This document shows positions 1 to 11,080 of a stretch of 64,000 nt of DNA, in pieces. Made by a program: the position numbers and the translations under genes. How positions within the stretch are numbered: position 1 is the stretch's first letter; each line of letters begins with the position of its first letter. The notes under the pieces are model-generated. The model was given only the letters and a program-made list of their open reading frames with translations. It was not told where the DNA came from and did no database searches. The DNA comes from Neoceratodus forsteri (Eukaryota > Chordata > Ceratodontiformes > Ceratodontidae), in the NCBI GenBank assembly GCA_016271365.2, contig CM057456.1, positions 161,126,501 to 161,190,500 of the forward strand, in the 5' to 3' direction.

Positions 1-1
1 A

Positions 2-120
2 CTACCTCACAGGTCTGGTGCCCAGCCTGGCCCATCAGGGCATAAATAGAATCTGTCCCTCTCCCTCCAACTACAGCAACTCACAGGCCCGGTGTCCAAC
101 CCAGACCATCACGGAGTAAA
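2..120. repeat. Two-unit minisatellite remnant, period about 74 bp
   Basis: Two related stretches, near positions 2-47 and 76-120, share the words CTCACAGG, CCCAGCC/CCCAACC, CCATCA and GGNRTAAA with an offset of 74 bp. The array may continue to the left of the window. It is too short to classify. Confidence 0.45.
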
Positions 121-429
121 AAGTAAACATGGTGATATGGGGGGGGGGGCTATAAGTGAGTTTGGTGCTGGGGAGAGAAACTAATGGCCTGGGGTTGGGT
201 GGACTTGAACCCCTGAGTTCAGTGTAGAGAGCATTACTGAAAAGGACTGCCACTGTGTCAAAGCCCTCCATGTTGGCACTGTATGGAAAAAAAGTCTGTA
301 AAACTGATGATGAATCTGGTCCTGCTAGAGCTACAATTACAGTATAAAAGTGAGGGTGATGAGACAGTACGGGCTGCTGCAATATTTCTACCCCAACTTC
401 CTTGGCTGCAGCCCTATCGGCTCTGGCCA

Positions 430-740
430 GAGTTTCTTTTTTCTGAGGCAAGGACTCCAGAACTGGGCACAGTACTCCAGGTGAGGGCTCACTTAAGATC
501 TATAAAAAGTTAGAATTATCTCTTTCCTTCTACTGTCAGTACCCCTCTGTTTGCCTTACTATAGACTTTCTTGCATTGGCTTGATTGTTTGAAGGTGGGT
601 GCCACTGATGATAACTCCTAGGTTCCGTTCTTCAGCCATAGTGTTATTATCCCACTCATCCAGTATATGTTGGTCCAATTTTTTTAACTTGTGTATATCT
701 CAAAACTATATACTGATATCTTTGAGAGGTACGCAGATTG
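430..740 (-). mobile_element. CR1-like LINE 3' relic
   Basis: Read on the minus strand, about 438-490 encodes the block PHLEYCAQFWSP, the highly conserved end of the CR1 reverse-transcriptase ORF. The rest, toward 740, has the layout of the common CR1-derived repeat of reptiles and birds read in antisense, including an ACTCCTAGGTTC-type word near 615. It is heavily diverged and has no usable reading frame. The start of the repeat element at 774 follows directly. Confidence 0.55.
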
Positions 741-789
741 TGCTATTTCATAACAAGCATTTGTCAATGCCGAATGTTGATTGGGTTGG

Positions 790-2690
790 TCTGTTGAGCT
801 CGCTCACTGCCCCTCTGTCACTCACTCAGTCTGTTTCTCCTGATGCTGCAGGCTGCTGTTTTGTACTGGGCTCCTACTGGTGTTGGCAGCATTTTCTACC
901 CACTAAGAAATCCGTAGCTGTCCTGAAAGAGCTCCGTTGAGGTGGTTCACTCACCCTCTCTCACTCGCTCATTCTGTTTCTCCTGGCACTGCAGGCTGCC
1001 CTTTTGTACTGGGCTCCTGACTCTGTTGGTGTTTTTTTCTGCCCACAAAGAAATCTGCAGCAGTCCCAATACAGGTCTGTTGAGCCTGTTCACTCCCCCT
1101 CTCTCACGTACTCATTCCGTTTCTGCCGGGGCTGCAGGCTTGCCTTTTGTACTGGGCTCCTGCCTGCATTGCTGCCTTTTTCTGCTAACAAAGAAATCAG
1201 CAGCAGTCACAACAGAGCTCCGTTGAGCTCGCTCACTCCCCCTGTCTCACTCGCTCATTCTGTTTCTCCCAGCGCTGCAGGCTGCCCTTTTGTACTGGGC
1301 TCCTGCCTGCGTTGGCACCTTTTTCTGCCCACAAAGAAATCTGCAGCTGTCCCAACAGAGCTACGTTGAGGTTGCTCAGTCCCCCCGTCTCACTCACTCA
1401 TTTTGTTTCTCATGGCACTGCAGATTGCCCTTTTGTACTGGGCTCCTGCCTCTGTTGGTGCCTTTTTCTGCCCACAAAGAAATCTGCAGCAGTCCCGACA
1501 AAGTTCCATTGAGCTCGCTCACTCCCCTTCTCTCACTCGCTCATTCCATTTCTGCCGGTGCTGCAGGCTGCCCTTTTCTACTGGGCTCCTGTCTGCGTTG
1601 CCGCCTTCTTCTGCCCACAAAGAAATTTGCAGCAGTTACAATAGAGCTCCATTGAGCTTGCTCACTCCCCCTCTGTCACTCACTCATTCTGGTTTTCCCA
1701 CCACTGCAGGCTGCCTTTTGTAATGGGCCCCTGCATGCATTGCTTCCCCTTTTCTGCCCACAAACAAATCTGCAGCATTCCCAACAGAGCTCCGTTGAGC
1801 TCACTCACCCCCTCTCCCTCACTTGCTCGTTCTGTGTCTCCCGCCGCTGCAGGCTGCCCTTTTGTACTGGCTTCTGCCTGCGTTGGTGGCTTTTTCTGGT
1901 CACAAAGAAATCTGAAGCAGTCCTGACACAGCTCCATTGAGCTCGCTCACTCCCTCCTCCTCTCTCACTCACTCATTCCATTTCTGCCAGCGCTACAAGC
2001 TGGCCTTTTGTACTGGACTCCTGCCTGCATTGCTGCCTTTTTCTGCCCACAAAGAAATCCGAAGCAGTCACAGTAGAGCTCCATTGAGCTCGCTCACTAC
2101 CGCTCTGTCATTTGCCCGTTCTGTTTCTCTTGGTGCTGCAGGCTGAGCTTTAGTATGGGCTCCTGGCTGTGTTGGCACCTTTGTCCACAAAGAAATCTGC
2201 AGCTGTCCCGACAGAGCTCCGTTGAGGTCGCTCAGTCTCCCTCTCTCATGCGCTCATTCCGTTTGTCCTGGCACTGCAAGCTGCCCTTTTGTACGGGGCT
2301 CCTGTCTGCATTGCCACCATTTTCTGCCCACAAAGAAATCTGCAGCAGTCCTGAGAGAGCTCCGTTGAGCTCACTCAGTCCACCTGTCTCACTCACTCGT
2401 ACTGTTTCTCCCACTGCTGCAGGCTGGCCTTTTGTACTGGGCCTCTGCCTGCATTGACACCTTTTTCTGCCCACAAAGAAATCTGCAGCAGTTCTGACAG
2501 TACTCTGATGAGTTTGCTCACTCTCCCTCCCTCACTCGCTCTCTCGTTTTGTTTCTCCCAGTGCTGCATGCTGCCCTTTTGTACTGGGCTCTTGCGTTGG
2601 GGCCTTTTTCCTGCCCACAAACAAATCTGCAGCAGTCCCGACAGAGCTCAGTTGATCTCGGTCACCCCCCTCACTCGCTCGATCTTAATC
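790..2690. repeat. Minisatellite array, about 13 monomers of 143 bp with 3-monomer higher-order pattern
   Basis: The landmark TTGTACTGGG or a variant recurs near 861, 1004, 1147, 1290, 1433, 1576, 1718, 1862, 2008, 2150, 2289, 2432 and 2579, giving steps of 139-147 bp, mostly exactly 143. Each monomer has a GAGCTCGCTCACTC-like start, CTGCAGGCTG, then CCCACAAAGAAATCTGCAGC. Diagnostic variants repeat every third monomer: GTAGCTGTCC/GCAGCTGTCC in monomers 1, 4 and 10; GGCACTGCA after TTGAGGT in 2, 5 and 11; TTTCTGCC with AGTCACA or AGTTACA in 3, 6 and 9. Open frames on both strands are by-products of the repeat, not genes. Confidence 0.9.
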
Positions 2691-3060
2691 TGGAGTGAAA
2701 ATATTACAAATTCGCGAAGTTATGAGCGTGCATGCAAACTGCGCAATGCACGCTCGTAACACAGTCATTTTATGGAGTATCATCACCAAATTTTCAATAT
2801 TGTCTACTCATGAACAGTGTCACTGTCATTTTCTTAATCTGTCCCAAACACTAATGTTCCACAGTGACCGCGCTATTCTGAGCCGGAAGTGTGAAAACAC
2901 ATTTCAGCCAAGATGTGAACAATGACAGCTGTACTGTTCACAAGGAGGTGTGAAAAAATGCCAATGTTGAAAATCTGGCGTGAAAATATTGCAAATTCGC
3001 GAAGTTACGAGCGTGCGTAGCAACTGTGCAATGCATGCTCGTAAATTAGTGATTTTTTTT
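2690..3060. repeat. About 290-bp tandem units with TTACGAGCGTGC hairpins
   Basis: Two units, with landmarks at 2723 and 3008 (285 bp apart), each carry an inverted repeat: TTATGAGCGTGCAT facing ATGCACGCTCGTAA at 2719-2760, and TTACGAGCGTGCG facing GCATGCTCGTAA at about 3005-3045. The same unit occurs three times at 54341-55010 and in diverged form at 33270-33580. Confidence 0.75.
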
Positions 3061-4368
3061 ATTTTTTCCTCCAAATTTGCAACATAGACTTTTTGAGAAC
3101 CCACCTCATGAACACTGGCACTGTCATTTCATTAATCAGCCCTGAAAGGTGATTCCACGCAGTGACCACGAAATCACCTTTCAGGGCTAATTAATGCCAT
3201 GACAGTTCCAGAATTCATGTGGAGGGGTCCCAAAAACCCCATGTTGAAAATTTGGTGCCAAAATTACCAAAAATGACTGAGATATGCATTAAAGTTTGAA
3301 AAAAACAATTTATTCCATTATACAGCTTACCGGCATTTCATTAGTTCACGGTCGACTTTGAAGAGTGCAGATGTGTTCCCGATCCACCGAAGACCATCGT
3401 GCCAAGCTCCAGAGGTAAGTATGGGGTGTGGGGAGGCAGAGTGTACAGTGGGTGGACGCGGGTTGCAGGAGGGGGGTAGGAAGACCTCTGAGGGACAGTT
3501 TCTTTTTTTACAGGTGAAAAAAAAAAGAAAGATATTGCGGGACTGTTTTTATTTTACAGGGGCATGTGGCATGCTGGGGTGGGCTCCCAGCATGCCACTG
3601 GAGTCTTCCTTTTGGGGGGGCAAGCTGTAGCCAACGGGGGATTGGACACCCGCATTGGCACACAGCAAAAAGTGTGAGGATAACATTATGCCGACGGGGA
3701 TTGGGCACCCCATCGGCAGAGAATATAAGTGGGGGGGTTAACATAATGCCAGTGGGGAGTGGGCTCCTCCATCGGCAACATAAACATGGGGGCACTGAAG
3801 CTGATGGGGATTGGGGCCCCCCATCAGCAAATAAACATGGTGGGGAGGGTTAATATTGTTTGTGAAGATCCTGCCCTGCAATGACGGATCGCTTCCTCAT
3901 TGCAGCGAATGGCTTACGCTGCAATGACGAGGCGGTCCCTGATTGCAGCAGCTGATTTTTTACAAGTTGGTGGCATGCTGGCTGAACTAGTGTCAGGAGC
4001 AGTGTGCCACGGCATTGGGGGACACTAGACAAGCCTTTAAAGGCTGTGGGGGCATTGGCCACAACAGTGCCGCGCCTCCACAACCTGCTTGTGGAGAAAG
4101 CTGCCGCAATATGTTTCTTGCGCATGCATGCAATCAACATAAAAAGGTTCAGCAAATTACCCCACTGTGTATCGACCTGTTAGTTTAATTATTAATATGA
4201 CAAAAATATTCTCAAATATAATTTATGCCAGGATGGAAACATGAGTAAATGAAAATAAGCTATTAAGTGAATATCAGGCATGTTTCTGGCAAACTGTTCA
4301 ACAGTGGATAACTTAATGGTGTCATAATATAAGAAGAAACATAGACTTAAACCAAAAATGTATGTAAC

Positions 4369-4829
4369 TTAAAGAGCAGCTGACACCTTCAGGAGAACGT
4401 TAACAAAACACAATATTTAGACTCTGTTTAGCTTGTATTTCACATTAGCTTTGTATTAATCCTCCCCATTATTTATTACTGAGGTCATTTGTATGAAAAC
4501 AGGATCTTTGCTCCTGAAGAGTTTATCTATTCCTGTTGCCCTCTCCCTACCTGAGGTCATAATGCACTGCTTGTGACCTCACAGTTACTCCCATTGCAAC
4601 AGATTGTGATGTCACAACATGGGATTCTGACTTGAAGTAGGGAGTAAGCTGCAGAGGCAGATAAACTCTAAGGGAACCCTAAGGGATAAAGATCATGTAT
4701 TCCTACAAATTTATTCGGTAATAAATAATGGGGAAGAGAAATATGTAAAATATATATGGAATGCAAGCTGAATTGTACCTAATTATTATGTTTCTCAAAC
4801 TTTTCTCCAAAGCATCAGTAATTCTTTAA
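4369..4829. mobile_element. Fold-back MITE with TTAA target site
   Basis: The left arm (4369-4520) and right arm (about 4670-4829) are imperfect inverted repeats of roughly 150 bp. Shared blocks include CTTAAAGA at the tips, the tract CCCCATTATTTATTAC near 4464 facing its complement near 4722, and AGAGTTTATCT facing AGATAAACTCT. Both tips lie on TTAA (4369-4372 and 4826-4829), the target of Kolobok and piggyBac transposases. TTAAAGRR-type ends are more usual in Kolobok-like MITEs, so that assignment is favoured but not proven. No coding capacity. Confidence 0.75.
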
Positions 4830-5339
4830 GCCCTTGTTGTGTTTGCTTGCACTTGCATGTGTGAACCTCACATAATGAGAGAGTAGAGTAGCAGGCTTCA
4901 GAGACTTGCTGCTGTCGCATCCAATGCAGTTCGTACCGCAGGAGGCTCGATGGTGACAGGCCAATGATCAGCAAGACTGATCGTGACGCTGTTTTGCAGG
5001 ATGATGAGCAGAAACTCTGTGTAGTTGAAAAGAGGCAGCTGTACCTATCAGACAGTGGCTGCATCCTATGGGTTAGGTACGAAATCCCTTGTAAAAAAAT
5101 ATCGAACAGTAAATTACCGCGGAAAACATCCCGAACTACCGATTTCCCGATACAGTCGAAATTCCGCCATAAAAGATACTGAAATTCAGAAATAAACTTA
5201 AATGTAAAATGGCATCAGGTCATCAGGTGTGATGATTACCTGATTACCTGTTGTACTGACGTGATGTTGAAAGAGCGCAGATGCAAGGCTGTAATCTGGG
5301 CTACATAGGTCTCCTGGCTATCAACCATGGCTTTCAGCA

Positions 5340-6776
5340 ATAAACAACGTCGGTCCCAGAAGTTGAATATCCTGTGTGCCGACTTGTCCCTTCACAAAAA
5401 GGATGGAATACACTGTGCATTAGAGGGTACCTGCTGGTGAGCGAAAAGATTAATGGTGAGCAGCATTACTGGTGCTGTCAAAGCCGCAAGTTACTGAACT
5501 GCCATGGTCGTGCAATTACTGTCCTTTCGCAGTGGTCTGCATCTGCTGGAGAATGATAAGGAACATAATCATTCACCAGATGCATCAGATGCACCAAAGG
5601 CAGAAGCAATGTTCGTTTTAAAACAGGGAGCTATAGAAACCCACAATAACCCTTCACAGCTAGTGCAAGATGCACTGTCCTCAGTCCCCCCTGAACTCAG
5701 CCAAAGCATGCCACAAAAGCAGGCATTGCTTCAGGTTATAAAGCGAGCAAGAAGAGCACATCGACCACCAGAGCCATGATCACTTCAAGAGGTTAGTGTG
5801 TCTGAGGAGTTGCGGTCAGTGAATGGTCAGCCGTGGTTGCTGCGAGACACCACTGTGGGCGATGAACGCTTCTTGCTGTTCTGCACTGGGGCTAATATTG
5901 AGCAGTTGTCCAGGGCACAATATTGGATAATGGATGGGACTTTTAGGACTGTTCCCTCTATATTCCATCAGCTTTACTCAATACAACGCCCCTGTGGGAC
6001 CTGAGGAAACTTGCAGGATAGTCCCTTTGGTGTTTGTGATTATGTCGGATAAGTCCCAATGCAGTTATCAAAGATTATTTCAGGATCTACAAGACTTGGC
6101 AGATGAGGCAGACTTAATACTTGCCCCTAAGTACATCATAACTTTGAACATGCAGTTATTAATGCATGCAAAATTGAGTTTCCTTCAACTATAAATAAAG
6201 GGGTGTCTTTTCCACCTGGGCCAGATTGTGTGGAGGAGGATACAGGCATGCGGGTTAGCACAACAGTATGGCACCGACATGGAATTTAGCCTACTATTAC
6301 AACACCTTGTTGCTCTGGCTTTTCTTCCATTGGGAGAAATTATTAGTGCTTTTCAAGAATTGAAAGCTATTATGCCTGACAATGCTGCCCCTCTTATTTC
6401 ATGGTTTGAGGAACATTATGTTCTGGGTAGAGTCAGAAGAGTAATGAGAAACCGAACACCCATTAGAAACCCTCCAATGTTCCCTCCCAAATTTTGGTCA
6501 GTCCAAGATCAGGTCGAAATGGGATTTCCAAGGACACAAAATAAAGTCGAGGCTTGGCATCGACGACTAGGGACTTTGATAGGGTCTGCTCATGTTGGGA
6601 CATACCGTTTTATAGAACAGCTACAAAAAGAGACAATGGTCACAGAAACAACCTGTAAGAAAATACTTTGCGGTCTACCTAGGTCTCCAACAAAAAAGAG
6701 GTACTGCAAAAGGGAGGAAAAAATTCAAAATGTGGTGACAGTGAAAGAACAAAGAACAACTTTAGATTTTCTTTGA
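5340..6776 (+). pseudogene. MULE-type transposase with N-terminal FLYWCH zinc finger (pseudogene)
   Basis: A FLYWCH finger is readable at about 5357-5515: ECP-like lead-in, VPSQKGWNTL, GYLL, HYWCC and NCHGRAIT, with the Cys/His pattern typical of the fold. After a frame change come EHNHSPDAS and a helical linker (5555-5770), the usual continuation in MULE proteins. An in-frame TGA lies at 5777-5779. The RNase-H-like catalytic core follows: first Asp in MDGTF (5933-5935), then PLVFVIMSDK and YQRLFQDL in another frame. The second motif, normally DFE, reads NFE (AAC at 6140-6142), so the catalytic Asp is lost. The third motif, NKVEAWH (Glu at 6549-6551), is in a 182-residue frame ending at 6776. 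At least four frame changes and one stop show that it is dead. Such enzymes cut and paste DNA in the nucleus. Confidence 0.85.
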
Positions 6777-6829
6777 GGGGTAGCTCACAATCTCAGCATT
6801 TAAGTGTTCCTGATGGTGCTGCACAGATA

Positions 6830-7075
6830 TTTGGGAGTAAAGACAAACCGTATGCATATTTTTGTACAGCTAAAAATAAAGGTGAACTTTTAATGGAAGG
6901 CTGCGAGGATTTGATGCTGCTGCCCATGTATTTTCGCTGCTGCTGCTGCTGCCCCTGAGGATGTGATGCTGCTGCCGATGTCCTATTCGAAGATGCTGCC
7001 CAGAGATTCGAGAGTAAACAGTAACTGTTTTTTTAATCTTAAAATAAAAGGTGAACTTTTAATGGAATAAATAAA
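6830..7075. repeat. 169-bp tandem duplication with (CTG)n in MULE 3' region
   Basis: AAAATAAAGGTGAACTTTTAATGGA-like sequence at 6873-6898 recurs at 7041-7068, an offset of 169 bp. The flanking GGGAGTAAA and GAGAGTAAA words also repeat. A short (GCT)n run lies near 6938-6952 and several GATGCTGCTGCC words follow up to 7160. Confidence 0.7.
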
Positions 7076-7329
7076 ATGAACAGAGGGATGGTGATGAGGT
7101 CCTTTCGCTGCCCTGAGTGATTGATTTTGCTGCCGAGGGCTTTATGATGCTGCTGCTGCCCCGAGGATTTGATGATGTTACTGCTTGGAGTTTACTGCAG
7201 AGTCTAGTGAGTCATTATTACTGGTTTACATGTAATGAGGCGGGATTTGGTTATTCAGTATTTTTTTTGTTCAGTATTTTGATTAATCGAGATTTTTTTT
7301 TTCGGGATTTCGTCACTTGGTATTTTACA

Positions 7330-8520
7330 GTGTGGGAATTAGGACAGATCCCCATCCTATCATCTTCATGACACCACCCAGCAACCAGCTGAGTGATGTC
7401 ATTCTTAGCCTGCTCCGCATCCTCCCACCTCCAACATTTAGTGGTTGCCTGTGTTGTCCATGGCACCAGAATTATAGGGTGTGAGGTGCACCCCCCCCAC
7501 TGTTCCTCCCCCTACCCCTTCCCTTTAAAGCCTGCTGACACCAACATAACTGCCCCCAGAACTACAGAGTGTGTCTCACCTTCCTGGCATCTAAGTGTGA
7601 TCAGTAGCTGATTGTTACTTAACTGCTCAGGTTACAGTTTTCTGACTGCCACCACTTATGACCTCTTCCTCTTGTGGTCTGCCCTTTGAAATTATTGGAG
7701 TCCATCAATGGATGGCACCTGCAGTCTTTTACCTACTGGGTTCTGCGTCATCACACCACACATCATCACACTAAAGGGTACAACAATGTATACACCTTAA
7801 AGACCCCCCCCAACTAAGTGTTGTGTTGGAGTATGTGTGAATCTGTACTCTGAGACAGCTAAGATCACTACCGTCCGTTATCTCCTAGTCTCTACTGTTC
7901 TTGCACTTTTCTTGCTGCTGCCTGAATTGGGTCTCTGAAGATACACTAACCTACTGCCCGCTGTGCTCACTGCCACCCAACACAGCAAACCTTACTCTGC
8001 CTGTCTGCTGCTGCTGCTGGTGTTTTGTCTGTTGTGACCTCCCAACTTGCCCACTTGTGCCACTCAGTGTTCTGCCATTCTTGACCTTTGGAGTTTCCAG
8101 GTGCTCACTCTGCTGACTGATCTAGTCCTGCTGCTCCCAGCCAATGTTTTACCAACCTCATCCACTAAGCCTCCACCCCACTTGGTTCAGTGTCACTGCC
8201 TCATACCATCACCAGCAAGTCGCCTTGTCTCTTGCTCTGTGTTTTCTAGATCAGATCCATGCTCCAGTCTCCACCAGTACCCAAGAGATAAAGACTAAGA
8301 AGATAATGGATTTCACCTGTGGTGGGCATAAGTTATTTTATCAAAAATAATTGTATAACATTCATTGTACAAACTTCATTGTCCTTTGTTCTTATTTTTT
8401 GCTCAGCATTTTAGTTAAATAAATTCATTGTAGCCGTAATGTTCTTGTTATTCTGTCTGAGAGGTCTCATTCAGGATTCCTAAATGGCCTTAACAGGTGT
8501 GGTAGTAACCGCATGGAATG
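7330..8520. other. Unclassified repeat-like DNA, no gene seen
   Basis: The stretch is C/T-rich with CTGCTGCTG runs (7900-8030) and a poly(A)-signal-like AATAAA at 8418. Short open frames are Cys/Leu-rich and show no domain. It could be a decayed retroelement or LTR, but I found no matching flanks or coding block. Confidence 0.4.
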
Positions 8521-8529
8521 TGAATTTAT

Positions 8530-10200
8530 AGATTTTTATTTATTTATTTATGTGCTTTTGTTAACTGGGTAAATGTACTAGACAAAAACGTGCCTGTTTT
8601 CTGTCACTACCCAGGAGAATACAATTACAGAGAGCAAGAGCATTTACCGTAAACAGGATTGTGTACAATACTTGGGGTTACAGAGGCAAAGGATTAAAAT
8701 GCAGTAGCTCAGCATCAGCAATTGCAGTAGGTAGGGATTAACAGTGAAACAATTTTGGTACAATATATACAGTTCCAGTAAAATAAGATCAGATACAATC
8801 AGTAAAAACTGAGATTAAGACAGTAGCACAAAACAATTCATCAGATAAATTGGAATAGCAAAAATTAAGACTATGATACTATGTAGATAGTCCAGGACAT
8901 ATTCGGAGCAGTGGAGGCAAGAAAAGGGCAGCAGTGCATATGTGTGTTAGGTTCACAACTGCCCACTGGGGATGGATTAAGAAAACAGGCGCAAGCTAGT
9001 TAAAATTCTAGAGTAAACAGAAGTGACTTAGGACAACTGGGGATGAGAAAGTAAGGGAAAACTACAAGGAAGTGAGATAGACTAATGAGGGGGAGTAGGT
9101 AGTGCCGCATAAACTGAACGTTGTGTTATAGCAGAAAAATGTAATGAAGCCGTGTTTAGCAGCAGGAGGGAACAGAGCAGGATAAAAGGGTATAGGGTAA
9201 CGATTAGGAGCCAGAGCAAATGTCTAAGGGTTTTAAATATGAAGATAACTCTCTTTTGAATACGCTGTGGAATTTAGAGACTTTAAGGTAATAAGGCAGG
9301 AAGCTCCAAGTTTTGGGGCAAAGTGGGCAAACGCTTGCTCTCCCATCTCGGTTGCACAACTAGGAACTACAAGGAGGGCCTGGGTAGAGGACCAAAGTTG
9401 GTGAGAATGTTCAACTGGGACAAAGATAGAGGCCAATGAGGTGGGTTGTGAGGATCTAACTATATTGTCAATTAGGCATCTTTGGACGTAAAGTCGCCGG
9501 GAGAAGGAGATAGCCATTGTAAGGTAGAGTATGGTTCGCAGTGAGGGGTGAGACAAGGGGTAGACACAGCAAACCTGTAGATATTGTTGTATGCAACACC
9601 CCATTTGTAAAAGAAACTGGCATTGGTCTGAGAAAAGACAGGCTGAGCATGACATAGTCCAGATAGTAATACACCCTGGGTAACTGTAACCTTAGCAGCT
9701 AGGATGAGGGCATGGCGGACATGATAGGTCATCCCGATTTTGGAGTTAATGGATTTGCATATATTATGTGGAGAGAGAGAGAGATACAAGGCTGGGTTCA
9801 AGCATTACTCCAAGGTACTGTACCTGAAAGGACAGGTGACAGAGACCAGAGAACCACTGAGGCATTTAATGTGCAATTCTTGGGATGAGGCGCAAAGCTT
9901 TCTAACAGATCTGAAAAGCACACCTTGAGTCTTACTGACATTTAGGACAAAGCTATTTGTGGTAAGCCAAGTTTGGATACTATGGAGGTCAAAGGTGAGT
10001 TGAGAGTTTATAGCATCCATGGACCTAGAGGCAGTATAGAGCACAAGGTCATCAACATACAGGAGGGTCAGGCAGTGGGAAGGAGAGTTAGGTATGTTGT
10101 TAATAAAGACAGAGAACAGTAGCGGTCCAAGTATGAAGCCTTGGGGAACTCATAAAAATATAGAGGTAGGAGAGAAGAGGACCTTATTGAAAGAGATCAA
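8530..10200 (-). mobile_element. L2/CR1-clade LINE, 5'-truncated, minus strand
   Basis: Reading leftward: GVPQG-like VPQGFILGPLLFS at about 10150-10100, then LYVDDLVLYTASRS at about 10062-10020 (reverse-transcriptase palm; YVDD instead of the usual YADD), WLTTNSFVLNVSKT at about 9975-9930, and a C-terminal block ALLVVPSCATEMG...AFAHFAPKL at about 9385-9300. The 3' UTR ends in an ATAAATAAATAAATAAAAA tail at about 8535-8565. Several frame changes separate the blocks. The body is truncated near the palm start, where an oppositely oriented CR1 fragment begins at about 10205. Confidence 0.8.
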
Positions 10201-10204
10201 CTAA

Positions 10205-10545
10205 GAATGGTTGTGGAGGTACTGACAGTCACAAAACAGGAAAGGGACCTGGGAGTTATCATCTTGGAGGAGCTAAGAGAAACTAGGCAGTGCGATAAGG
10301 TGGCTGCAAAGGCTAGTCAGATGCTTGGATGCATAGGAAGGGGTATCAGGATTAGAAAGAGGGAGGTCATCTTGTCCTTGTATAAAACACTCATGAGACT
10401 GCACCTGGAATACTGCGTCCAGTTCTGGAGGTCCCATCTGAGAAAGAACATAGGGTGGAGGAGGTGCAGTGGGGGGCAACTAAAATGATGCAGGGCCTGC
10501 GGGATAAGACTTATGTGGAAAGACTAGCCAAGCCGGTATTTAAAT
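10205..10545 (+). mobile_element. CR1-like LINE 3' fragment
   Basis: A 93-residue frame (10207-10488) reads [28 protein letters not shown], then [17 protein letters not shown], the canonical end of the CR1 reverse transcriptase, followed by MMQGLRDKTYVERLAKP-like sequence in a shifted frame (10480-10530). It abuts the minus-strand LINE on its left. Confidence 0.8.
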
Positions 10546-10599
10546 ATTTATTTCATTTGGGTAAAGCATTTAACCCATTTTAAATATTGAATTTTTACA

Positions 10600-11080
10600 G
10601 GATATGCCAGCTGAGATTCTATATATCATTTACAGTCTGGTCATGCTTTTACCCGTTTTTTCTAATGTATTTGCACAACACGCAGATCTGCTGAGAAGCA
10701 GTTTCAATGTGGCCTTGCTTTTATACATTTTTACAAAGTGTTTTCCTAGAATATGCCTACTGATTGATATATATTTAGCCCGGATAGTTCACAGAAGATG
10801 TGACATCTTATTTTCAGTGGGGTTCTACATCTACAAATTATTATCCTGCAGTGCATAAAATCAGAACACACTGAAAACAATATTTTATATCTGGACTAGG
10901 CTACCCTGAATAAATACACTGTAAAAATGTGTAAAATCATGACCCCACTGAAAACAAGATATTGCATCTAATCTGGGATATCCAGAGTAAATATGGTGCA
11001 AAAATGTGTAAAATAAAGATCCCTATGAGAATGAGATACAGCATCTCCCGTGTGCTATCCAGGATGCAAAATATAGGATC
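10600..11080. repeat. Inverted pair of 78-87-bp minisatellite arrays
   Basis: On the plus strand, units with CCACTGAAAAC, a GCATCT word and CTATCC/GATATCC occur with landmarks at 10865, 10943 and 11030 (steps 78 and 87). Read in reverse complement, 10610-10850 contains the same units (ACCCCACTGAAAATAAGAT at about 10826-10808 and two more). The two halves face each other near 10855. A related direct array of 77-bp units sits at 36005-36235. Confidence 0.75.

Larger units (their letters stand above)
774..4140. mobile_element. Hairpin-rich DNA repeat element, copy 1, interrupted by a 143-bp satellite array
   Basis: This copy matches the element at 54244-56040 over its left edge (words CAAGCATTTGTCAATGC and GAATGTTG), over 2690-3480 (near-collinear) and at its right edge (TTTCTTGCGCATGC...AACATAAAAA). 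The ends form a terminal inverted repeat, ATGTTGATTG at 774 against CAATCAACAT ending at 4140. Between them lie two units of a roughly 290-bp tandem repeat (2717 and 3003), a strong hairpin at 3131-3195, and GC-rich short palindromes at 3560-3850 of the type CATGCTGGGG...CCCAGCATG. No transposase is visible, so it would be non-autonomous. The superfamily is unknown. The left boundary may lie about 22 bp further out because homology to the other copy continues there. Confidence 0.6.
5071..7325 (+). mobile_element. MULE (Mutator-like) DNA transposon with FLYWCH domain, decayed
   Basis: The terminal regions are imperfect inverted repeats. The left GTACGAAATCCC followed by an A-run and ATATCGA (5077-5106) faces the right TCGAGATTTTTTTTTTCGGG...CGTCAC (7287-7316); weaker matches continue inward to about 5190 and 7210. 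The transposase relic at 5340-6776 lies between them. An element of about 2.25 kb is small for an autonomous MULE but encloses the whole coding region. The edges are uncertain by about 10 bp and I could not define a convincing 8-10 bp target duplication. Confidence 0.7.

Noticed and set aside
599..2759. Many long open frames on both strands (60-120 residues), Ser/Leu/Cys-rich
   Set aside because: They are produced by the 143-bp tandem array; the same peptide recurs in shifted frames and shows no domain.
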